From NCBI GenBank assembly GCA_003170575.1, contig PMZB01000135.1, positions 1 through 10,915 of the forward strand: a DNA stretch of 10,915 nt. The letters are read 5' to 3'. The DNA comes from Chlamydiia bacterium (GTDB taxonomy: Bacteria > Chlamydiota > Chlamydiia > Chlamydiales > FEN-1388). The notes beneath the pieces are model-generated. The model made no database searches, had not been told where the DNA came from, and saw only the letters and a program-made list of their open reading frames with translations. The position numbers and the translations under genes are program-made. This document shows positions 1 to 5,837 of the stretch, piece by piece (the first letter of the stretch is position 1; each line of letters begins with the position of its first letter).

Positions 1-618
1 AGATTCTCCACTATGAATAACGAGCCTCTCATCAAGGTAATCAAAGACTGCAGCGTCTCCCTTCTCATCTTGGATAAATAAATGGAGGTTGATATCTCCA
101 AGAGTATTTTTATCAATATCTAAAGTTTTAGCTAGTTGCGTTGCATCTTCATCCGGTAGAGTGCTTGGTTGTACATCGAATTTTTGAGCGAGCGCTATCG
201 CTTCGGAAACTGTTGCTGCATTATCCAAGAAGTACTTTCCTAATAGTTTAGTAGGAACTATCACTTTTGTCGGTAGGGAAGGATATTGGGCATTTCCAAG
301 CCATAATCCGAGGACACACAACCCCTCCTCATTTATCCCGGCCATCACACCAGGGAAAACACGGCCTTTTTCAAGTTCATTGACTGTAATGCTTCCATAT
401 TTAGATGACCAATTCTTGTGAATAGCTGATTCTGCATTATTAGCCATGCCGCGTGGATTTATAACAATGACGGCATCTTTATTTACCCAGTCATGATTTT
501 TCCCGGCGAAACTTTGGTCTTTATACTGTAAACCAATTGCCGTACATGCAAAAACATAGTTTAAAAATAAACAAAGAGCAAATGATATGGCAATAAATAG
601 ACTTTTTACTTCTCTCAT
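1..618 (-). CDS. Secreted choloylglycine hydrolase / penicillin V acylase-like Ntn hydrolase (partial, C-terminus off the left edge)
   Basis: The open frame runs from ATG at 618 to the window edge (206 codons, no stop). An AGGAG ribosome site lies 8 bases before the ATG. Residues 1-24 are a signal peptide (basic start, hydrophobic core, end at VFA). It is followed directly by Cys25 in CTAIGL and then GKNHDW (39-44). That is the arrangement of the linear-amide C-N hydrolases: signal peptidase exposes an N-terminal Cys, which acts as nucleophile on an amide bond, with the Asp of the xDW motif (Asp43) assisting. The usual Arg of GRNxDW is Lys40 here, a variant I believe also occurs in the broader amidase branch. 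GVMAGINEEGLCVLGLWL (about residues 85-102) matches the conserved 'GMNEkGL' core of the family. The family is usually about 330-360 aa, so roughly 40% is missing. The substrate (bile salt, penicillin V, acyl-homoserine lactone or peptide amide) cannot be told. It would act in the periplasm or outside the cell. Confidence 0.82.
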   Translation of the reverse strand, partial: MREVKSLFIAISFALCLFLNYVFACTAIGLQYKDQSFAGKNHDWVNKDAVIVINPRGMANNAESAIHKNWSSKYGSITVNELEKGRVFPGVMAGINEEGLCVLGLWLGNAQYPSLPTKVIVPTKLLGKYFLDNAATVSEAIALAQKFDVQPSTLPDEDATQLAKTLDIDKNTLGDINLHLFIQDEKGDAAVFDYLDERLVIHSGES

Positions 619-637
619 GAAGTTTTCTCCTAAAAGG

Positions 638-643
638 AGTATA
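638..643 (-). promoter_or_regulatory. Possible -10 box for the Ntn hydrolase gene
   Basis: Read on the minus strand this is TATACT (5 of 6 to the sigma-70 -10 consensus). It is only about 20 bases before the ATG, giving a very short leader that still includes the AGGAG site. I see no convincing -35 box at the right spacing, so this is weak. Confidence 0.25.
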
Positions 644-670
644 CCAAATCAAGGAATTTTTGCGCGGGCT

Positions 671-687
671 TTCGAAGACCTTTCGAA
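671..687. promoter_or_regulatory. Paired TTCGAA palindromes, possible operator
   Basis: Two copies of the palindrome TTCGAA start 11 bases apart (671-676 and 682-687), so they fall on the same face of the helix, about one turn apart. They sit in the 177-base divergent space between the Ntn hydrolase gene and the membrane-protein gene. A dimeric or tetrameric regulator could bind here, but no regulator gene is nearby and the function is inferred only from symmetry. Confidence 0.3.
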
Positions 688-743
688 GCTGGGTGAAACA
701 TGCCCATCGTGTCCGTGCCTGTGAATTCTAGTGATTTTTATCG

Positions 744-773
744 TTGAACAAGGCTATCGTCGAAAAATATATC
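744..773 (+). promoter_or_regulatory. Possible sigma-70 promoter for the membrane-protein gene
   Basis: TTGAAC (744-749), an 18-base spacer and TATATC (768-773) lie about 23 bases before the ATG at 796. Each box matches 4 of 6 consensus positions, so this is a candidate only. Confidence 0.3.
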
Positions 774-795
774 TCTCCAGAAAGAAAAGGTATAT

Positions 796-1542
796 ATGCA
801 AGAGATCACAACGCGTGCTTGGTCGAAGAAGGTGTATCTTCATCAAGTATTGTTCTATGGGACCATTGGTGGACTGATGGCGCTACCGACATGCTTAGCC
901 TGTTGGTGCCCACTATCAATTGCCAATTTTCTTTCTTTTTTTGTTATTGTCTACCTCAGAGCACTCTGCGAGACACATTTTTTGTACGGAAGTCCATTCA
1001 AGAGCGTCTCTTTCGCAAAGACTGCTTTCTTTTCTCTCGCAACAGCTGGGCTCATGACGGTTTTTCTCATCCTTATCAAGCCGACACTAGGCTGGTTTGC
1101 GATCCCTGTATCAATTATTTTTGCCTTACAGATCGTCGGAAAACTGAAAAGCCGGTTTTGGCCTAATGGTGCCGCTACTGATCAACTTAGCCAGAAAATA
1201 AGGACCAATACCACAATTACCTATGTCTTTTTTGCCATTTTTGTGCCCATCACAATAGTTCTCTATGCACATTTTCACATGAATTTCACTGTTTCTATGG
1301 CTTCTGGATATCTTCTTGGGGGGGTTGTTGAAGAGTTAGGCATTCTTCGTATTCTTTACAAAGAGCGTTTAGCTGTACAGAAAATCCTTTTCTGCCTTAT
1401 TTGGTCAACACTATGTGCGGGATTTGCAGCAACCAGTATATGGGTCATGATGCAGTACATGGGATTAGCAGGGCAACCTGCTACAATTATCGGCATTATC
1501 CTTGCTAGATTAATTCAGCCTTTATATTTCTCATCCAAGTAG
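796..1542 (+). CDS. Polytopic inner-membrane protein, function unknown
   Basis: This 248-aa protein is very hydrophobic. I count about eight possible membrane spans: near residues 18-38, 42-58, 74-93, 97-116, 139-159, 164-182, 195-217 and 222-242. They are joined by short basic loops (KLKSRFWP at 116-123, ILYKERLAVQK at 186-196). I do not recognise the family and see no catalytic or transport motif. The conserved-looking acidic pair in GVVEELGILR (176-185) lies at a membrane edge. The start at 796 is chosen because AAAAGG lies about 6 bases upstream and the translation begins just before the first span. Its last 28 bases overlap the 3' end of the convergent carboxypeptidase gene, so the two messages are antisense over their ends and no terminator separates them. 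It may be lineage-restricted. Confidence 0.7.
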   Translation: MQEITTRAWSKKVYLHQVLFYGTIGGLMALPTCLACWCPLSIANFLSFFVIVYLRALCETHFLYGSPFKSVSFAKTAFFSLATAGLMTVFLILIKPTLGWFAIPVSIIFALQIVGKLKSRFWPNGAATDQLSQKIRTNTTITYVFFAIFVPITIVLYAHFHMNFTVSMASGYLLGGVVEELGILRILYKERLAVQKILFCLIWSTLCAGFAATSIWVMMQYMGLAGQPATIIGIILARLIQPLYFSSK

Positions 1543-2999
1543 GAGAGGTACTCTTTTTCTGAAGGAGGTTTGCCAAGAGCTCGCTCAATCAGGTGTTTAC
1601 TCCTGAATCTGCGGCCATGACTCCAGACCCTGTCGTGAAGCCAAGTGTGGATGGGAGCAAAAACTCCGGCTTGAATGAGTTCTTTGACATCTGGCAGATC
1701 TTTTTGCAGGGCTTCCCAAAGAGATGCAGCATACATGGATCCTAGGACATAAGTGGGAAAATAGCCGAAATACCCAGAAGACCAGTGGATGTCCTGGAGG
1801 CAGCCTTCCCTTTCGCAGGAAGGGGTAATGCCCAACATCTCTTGCATCCCTTGATTCCATCTCTCTGGAATGTCTCGCACATTAAGCGACCCTTCGAGCA
1901 ATCCTTTTTCGATTTCAAAGCGCAAGAAGACGTGAAACGGGTAGGTTACTTCATCTGCTTGCGTTCGGATGGGAGAGCACTGCACTGAATTGAGTTGTCG
2001 GTACAGAGTTTCTGCATCGGGGAGTGGGTGCGATTTAAGATGTTTATTTAAAAGGGTGAAAAGGCGGGTGCAAAACATTTTCGAAGACCCAATAATTGTT
2101 TCCCAGAAACGAGATTGGCCTTCATGTATACTTAAAGAGGCAGCTTCCCCAAGAGGCGTGCCATAGTATTGTCTGCTTAAACCCATCTCATAAAGGCTAT
2201 GGCCAGCTTCGTGCATTGCAGAACGAATTTGGTCAAGAGTGTCCTCATGGTTATGGCGAATGGTAATTCTTGAGTCTGTTGGGTGGCCAGCGCTCGAAAA
2301 AGGATGTGCAGCAGTGTCCAGCCGGCTTCTGTCCCAGTCATATCCGATTGATGTTAGAATTTCTCGACTTAAGCGCAATTGTTCTTCTAAAGAGGCTGAG
2401 CATGGCCTTTTTGCTGCCTCATAAAAAGGTGTTTTTTTAATTTTTTCGAGCAGATTTTTCAATTTTGGTTTGAGCGCTGAAAAGAGAGTTGAAACCTCTT
2501 TAGTTGTAAGCCCAGGATCATATTCGTCCAGAAGTGCGTCAAGAGGGTGATCCTTAAATCCAAGAAGTGATGCTTTTTCGCGAACCAGATCCACAATCTT
2601 TGCGAGATGCGGTTCAAATAGTTTCCAGTTGCTTTCTGGTTTTGCTTTTTCCCAGGCGGAGAAGGCTTCGGAAGATGCCACGGTAAAGCGTTCTACAAAA
2701 GAAGTTGGAATTTTCCGGGCTTTTGTTATGTCCTCAAGCAGTCTTTCTACTTGAATTGCTTCATCAGATTCTTTGTTGTCTATAGTATGTGAAAGGGAGG
2801 TGAGGACATCGAAGAACCGGTCCTCAATCTTTTTGTTGTGAATAATGCCTGCGAGCAATGCTCTTTGGTTGCCACGATGCTCAGCTCCTCCTGGAGGCAT
2901 CATGGTCTCCTGGTCCCATGTCAGTAAGTTCAAAATGCTTTCCAGGACCTTTATTTCTTGAGAATGGTGAATCACATACTGAAAAAGCTCTCTATTCAT
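1515..2999 (-). CDS. M32-family metallocarboxypeptidase (carboxypeptidase Taq type)
   Basis: A zinc carboxypeptidase that removes C-terminal amino acids from peptides in the cytoplasm, usually as a homodimer. The 494 aa match the family length (about 500). Motifs occur in the family order: LLTWDQETMMPPGGAEHR (25-42), DEYDPG (158-163), HPF (232-234), the zinc site HEAGH (263-267) followed by SLYE, the third zinc ligand Glu293 in IHEGQSRFWE (291-300), ADEVTYPFHVFLRFEIE (348-364), and DIHWSSGYFGYFPTYVLGS (403-421). All catalytic residues are present, so the enzyme should be active. The ATG overlaps the stop of the upstream phosphatase gene as ATGA, and a GAGG site lies about 7 bases before it, so translation is probably coupled. 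It likely recycles peptides, which would suit a host-dependent bacterium (inference). Confidence 0.95.
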   Translation of the reverse strand: MNRELFQYVIHHSQEIKVLESILNLLTWDQETMMPPGGAEHRGNQRALLAGIIHNKKIEDRFFDVLTSLSHTIDNKESDEAIQVERLLEDITKARKIPTSFVERFTVASSEAFSAWEKAKPESNWKLFEPHLAKIVDLVREKASLLGFKDHPLDALLDEYDPGLTTKEVSTLFSALKPKLKNLLEKIKKTPFYEAAKRPCSASLEEQLRLSREILTSIGYDWDRSRLDTAAHPFSSAGHPTDSRITIRHNHEDTLDQIRSAMHEAGHSLYEMGLSRQYYGTPLGEAASLSIHEGQSRFWETIIGSSKMFCTRLFTLLNKHLKSHPLPDAETLYRQLNSVQCSPIRTQADEVTYPFHVFLRFEIEKGLLEGSLNVRDIPERWNQGMQEMLGITPSCEREGCLQDIHWSSGYFGYFPTYVLGSMYAASLWEALQKDLPDVKELIQAGVFAPIHTWLHDRVWSHGRRFRSKHLIERALGKPPSEKEYLSYLDEKYKG

Positions 3000-3724
3000 T
3001 TTGATCCTCGTATATATACTCGACTAATTGCTCTCATGATCCAATCATATATTGGCGAGAAAAGCGCGATGCTCATGAGCACAAGCACCCATGAGAGACT
3101 CCCTACAAGAATATCACTTAACCAGTGCGCTCCTGAAAGAAGACGCGAAAGAAGAAAGATAGTGGAGAAAAGAAAGGCAAGCAATCCTCTTTTCCATGAA
3201 CCAAAAAACCACAAAAACCCGCACCACAAGAAAACAATTGTGGCATGGTCTGCAGGGAAGGAAAAAAGAGAGCTGTCTTTTACTTTTAGTGATGGAATTA
3301 CTGTAGAAAGGCGAAAGGTGTCAGTGAAGGTTTCTGTAGGACTGTGGCGGCTAAACCCATGCTCAATTAAATAGGGAGTCATAATCTGCTTGCAAAGAAG
3401 CATGGCTATTTCAAACCAGATCAATGTGTAGATAAGCTCCACAACTCTTTTTTTTCTCTCTTCACCTTGCTCCTCGAAAACATAGAGGAGAAAAAACCCG
3501 AGTAAGAAGAGGGCTCCAAAAACATCGGTAATTTTGATACTGGCTGCTGCCCAGAATATTTGTTGGACTGGATGATCCGCAAGATAGGAATTTAAGCATC
3601 TAAAAACCTTCACATCCACAAAATGCCAACCTTCTGCTGTCGGAGGAAACCAAAGGCTGAATAGTAGAAAAGACGCTATCCCAATGAGAAGTAAAAATTT
3701 GATCAATTTTTGTGACTGTACCAC
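2996..3724 (-). CDS. PAP2-superfamily membrane phosphatase (possible lipid phosphatase)
   Basis: This is a 242-aa protein with about six membrane spans. It carries the PAP2 (type 2 phosphatidic acid phosphatase) third motif intact: Ser193-Arg194, five residues, His200, three residues, Asp204 (SRLLSGAHWLSD). The second motif is present as SFPADHAT (155-162), with His160 the expected acid/base and Ala158 where Ser is usual. The first motif is degenerate: Lys112 in CKQI, and an Arg only at RHSPT (126-130) after an insertion. Likely substrates are lipid phosphates or pyrophosphates (undecaprenyl pyrophosphate, lipid A or phosphatidate), with the active site on the periplasmic face; which one is not decidable here. 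The start is GTG at 3724, with GGAG about 10 bases upstream; the next in-frame Met is too far inside. It forms an operon with the M32 peptidase gene (ATGA overlap) and diverges from the kdp operon. Confidence 0.85.
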   Translation of the reverse strand: MVQSQKLIKFLLLIGIASFLLFSLWFPPTAEGWHFVDVKVFRCLNSYLADHPVQQIFWAAASIKITDVFGALFLLGFFLLYVFEEQGEERKKRVVELIYTLIWFEIAMLLCKQIMTPYLIEHGFSRHSPTETFTDTFRLSTVIPSLKVKDSSLFSFPADHATIVFLWCGFLWFFGSWKRGLLAFLFSTIFLLSRLLSGAHWLSDILVGSLSWVLVLMSIALFSPIYDWIMRAISRVYIRGSK

Positions 3725-3751
3725 GTATCTATAGCTCCGCTAAAGAAAGAG

Positions 3752-3760
3752 ATAATACCA
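3752..3760 (-). promoter_or_regulatory. Extended -10 promoter for the PAP2-M32 operon
   Basis: On the minus strand this reads TGGTATTAT, an extended -10 element (TGn plus TATTAT, 5 of 6 to consensus), about 27 bases before the GTG start at 3724. The -35 region about 16-17 bases upstream is poor (TGAGTT), which extended -10 promoters tolerate. Confidence 0.45.
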
Positions 3761-3783
3761 GAGCCTTTTGCAAAACTCAGCAA

Positions 3784-3806
3784 AAAATCCTTCTTCGTCG
3801 GATTTT
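3784..3806. repeat. 7-bp inverted repeat in the kdp/PAP2 divergent region
   Basis: AAAATCC (3784-3790) and GGATTTT (3800-3806) are perfectly complementary around a 9-base loop. On the minus strand the right arm runs into TTTTTT, which resembles a weak terminator, but no minus-strand gene lies upstream to be terminated. It may instead be an operator or a leader hairpin between the two divergent transcripts. I found no convincing -35/-10 pair for the kdp operon in 3725-3885. Confidence 0.4.
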
Positions 3807-3885
3807 CTTCTGAGCTTTGTAAATGCTCTGGAAAAAATAGGAACTGAAGTGTATGAGAGGGAGATTCAATGAGGGTGCAAAAAAA

Positions 3886-3981
3886 ATGAATCTTGTTATT
3901 TGGCTTCCGGCGATGTTTGGGTTGGGGGTTTTCTTGATGGTGCTGTGTTTTCTCTTCAAAAAGGGGTGCGAAAAAATATGA
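3886..3981 (+). CDS. Small single-span membrane peptide leading the kdp operon
   Basis: A 31-codon gene: MNLVIWLPAMFGLG, then a hydrophobic span to about residue 24, then the short charged tail KKGCEKI. A GAGGG ribosome site lies 10 bases before ATG 3886, and the stop overlaps the kdpF start as ATGA (3978-3981), so it is co-translated with kdpF. From memory, small ORFs of this kind (one membrane helix ending in a Gly/Ala-Cys-acid-Lys/Arg-aliphatic tail) occur at the head of kdp operons in several phyla, but I cannot verify this here. No function is established to my knowledge; it may be an extra accessory helix of the Kdp pump. An in-frame ATG at 3853 would add 11 residues (MRGRFNEGAKK); I prefer 3886 because it places the start right before the helix. 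Confidence 0.65.
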   Translation: MNLVIWLPAMFGLGVFLMVLCFLFKKGCEKI

Positions 3982-4058
3982 TCCCTTTGACAGTGGCTCT
4001 TGTTATCTTTTTGTTTATTTATTTAACTGTCTCGCTTGTTCGCCCAGAGTGGTTTTAG
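3978..4058 (+). CDS. kdpF: KdpF, small stabilising subunit of the K+-transporting ATPase
   Basis: A 26-aa peptide: MIPLTVALVIFLFIYLTVSL followed by VRPEWF. One transmembrane helix ending in the RPE-aromatic tail is the hallmark of KdpF. KdpF sits in the membrane beside KdpA and KdpB and stabilises the KdpFABC complex. AAGGGG lies 9 bases before the ATG, inside the preceding small gene, whose stop overlaps this start (ATGA). The stop is 8 bases before kdpA. The gene is easily missed because of its size. Confidence 0.88.
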   Translation: MIPLTVALVIFLFIYLTVSLVRPEWF

Positions 4059-4066
4059 GGGGATAA

Positions 4067-5833
4067 ATGAGTTGTCTCCATCTTCTGTTTTTGCCTCTCC
4101 TTCTTGTGACAACGGCAACAATTATTGCCTTCCCTTTGAGCCGGTATATTGCGTGGATTATGGATGGCAAATATACCTCACTACCAATTGTAGGATGGAT
4201 TGAGAAGCGGCTGGATTCTGGTCCGCAAAATTGGAAGCAGTATGCAGGCTCGCTCCTTCTTTTTAATACTCTGCTTTTTGTATTTGGCTATCTTGTTCTT
4301 GCCTTGCAGCCCTATTTACCTTTAAATCCAGAAGGAAAAACACTCCTTTCCCCAACAACTATTTTTCATAGTGCAATTTCCTTTATGACCAATACTGACC
4401 TTCAGCATTATTCTGGAGAGGTTTATTTATCCAATTTCAGCCAAATTTTCTTTGGAATTGTGAACCTTTTTTTGTCCGCAGCAACTGGTTTTAGTGCTTT
4501 GACTGCCATTATTCGTGCCTTTCGAGGGGAGTCTTTGGGCAACTTTTTTGTAGATGTGTGGCGCGTTGTTTTTTATCTTTTTCTGCCGATCGCGTTCCTG
4601 ATTGCTATTGTCTTTATTTCTCAGGGCAGCCCCATGACGTTTCAGAGCTCTGTGACTGCGTCCACACTAGAAAAGGGGGAGCCTCAAACGCTTGTGGTTG
4701 GGCCTGTAGCTGCTTTTGAATCTATGAAAATGCTTGGCACAAATGGCGGAGGCTTTTATGGAGCAAACTCAGCCCATCCGTTCGAAAATCCCACAGGTTT
4801 TTCCAATATTTTAAATGCTCTTTCCATGATGCTGTTTCCCTTTGCTCTTGTTTTGACCTATGGAAGAATGTTGAAGCGGTTTAAGCACAGCCTTGTGATC
4901 TTTTCTGTGATGCTCCTTCTTATGATATGCACGATAAGTTGGAGTATCTTCTTTGATACAATGCAACCCAATCCAGCCTTTACAGCGCATCCTGCGCGTG
5001 CCTTTTCTCTTATACAGATCCCTTCCGTTCCTTCCTTGCCAGTAGATCAGCATTTAGGAAATTTGGAAGGAAAGGAATTGCGCTTTGGGATAGTCGGAGG
5101 TTCGACTTTTGCTGCGCTTACAGCTGACGTAACATGCGGCGCAACCAATGCCCAGATGGATAGTTTAAATCCCCTTGCAGGGCTCTCCCCAATGGTTGGC
5201 GTGTGGCTTAACTGTATCTTTGGAGGGAAGGGAGTGGGCATGATTAACATGCTTTTCTATCTCATTATTGGCATTTTTATTGCAGGGATGATGGTGGGTC
5301 GGACTCCTGAATATTTAGGGAAAAAAATAGGAGTGCGCGAAGTCAAGCTTGCGATCATTGGGTTGTTGGTCCACCCTCTTATGATCCTTATGCCGCTTGG
5401 CCTTTTTACCATGCTGCCTTGGGGTGCAGATGCTTTAGGCAATCCCGGCCCTCACGGGTTCTCAGAGATGCTGTATCAGTTTTGCTCAGCTTCAGCAAAT
5501 AATGGCTCTGCGTTTGATGGATTGAGAGTGACCTATGGCTTTTATAATAATCCAACTCCTGCGCCTCAAGCCATACCGTGGGACATTGCCACAGGCATAG
5601 TTATGGTTTTGAGCCGATTTCTGCCAATAATTGCCCCCATTGCTTTGGCAGCGTCTTTGGGTGCGAAAAAAACAAGTCCTTTTAGTTTAGGGACTCTGCG
5701 CGACGATACAGTGACATTCGGCTTTCTTCTCTTAGGCACGATTTTTATCGTGGGAGCGCTTCTCTTCTTTCCTGTGGCTGCATTAGGGCCACTTGCTGAA
5801 CATTTAGGCCCAATCCCGTTTGGAGGAGGTTAA
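4067..5833 (+). CDS. kdpA: KdpA, potassium-binding channel-like subunit of the K+-transporting ATPase
   Basis: KdpA selects and binds K+ on the outer face of the inner membrane and passes it towards KdpB. It is related to the SKT/Trk/Ktr channels, with four pore repeats. All four filter regions are visible: TNTDLQHYSGE (108-118), GTNGGGFYGANSAHPFENPT (224-243), TCGATNAQMDS (356-366) and SASANNGSAFDG (474-485). At 588 aa it is somewhat longer than the E. coli protein (557). Part of the excess seems to be a loop rich in Pro and Asn after the fourth filter (about 486-506). AGGGGGA lies just before ATG 4067. The stop (5831-5833) falls within the ribosome-site region of kdpB. Confidence 0.97.
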   Translation: MSCLHLLFLPLLLVTTATIIAFPLSRYIAWIMDGKYTSLPIVGWIEKRLDSGPQNWKQYAGSLLLFNTLLFVFGYLVLALQPYLPLNPEGKTLLSPTTIFHSAISFMTNTDLQHYSGEVYLSNFSQIFFGIVNLFLSAATGFSALTAIIRAFRGESLGNFFVDVWRVVFYLFLPIAFLIAIVFISQGSPMTFQSSVTASTLEKGEPQTLVVGPVAAFESMKMLGTNGGGFYGANSAHPFENPTGFSNILNALSMMLFPFALVLTYGRMLKRFKHSLVIFSVMLLLMICTISWSIFFDTMQPNPAFTAHPARAFSLIQIPSVPSLPVDQHLGNLEGKELRFGIVGGSTFAALTADVTCGATNAQMDSLNPLAGLSPMVGVWLNCIFGGKGVGMINMLFYLIIGIFIAGMMVGRTPEYLGKKIGVREVKLAIIGLLVHPLMILMPLGLFTMLPWGADALGNPGPHGFSEMLYQFCSASANNGSAFDGLRVTYGFYNNPTPAPQAIPWDIATGIVMVLSRFLPIIAPIALAASLGAKKTSPFSLGTLRDDTVTFGFLLLGTIFIVGALLFFPVAALGPLAEHLGPIPFGGG

Positions 5834-5837
5834 TCTC

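Noticed and set aside
744..1166. 140-codon plus-strand frame overlapping the start of the membrane-protein gene
   Set aside because: It lies in another frame of the 248-aa membrane protein, whose continuous hydrophobic spans and ribosome site are far more gene-like. Its own translation has no domain or consistent composition.
2958..3374. 138-codon plus-strand frame opposite the PAP2 gene
   Set aside because: It is antisense to a recognised phosphatase with conserved motifs and has no family features of its own.
3869..3889. Six-codon frame ATG AGG GTG CAA AAA AAA TGA overlapping the start of the small kdp peptide
   Set aside because: It looks like a possible leader peptide, but it is too short to support and the poly-A run makes such frames likely by chance.
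3777..3959. 60-codon minus-strand frame across the kdp leader
   Set aside because: It is antisense to the small peptide gene that heads the kdp operon; no ribosome site and only low-complexity basic sequence.
5820..5837. Upstream in-frame ATG that would lengthen KdpB by 6 residues and overlap kdpA
   Set aside because: The strong GGAGGAGG site is correctly spaced for the ATG at 5838 and lies downstream of the 5820 ATG.
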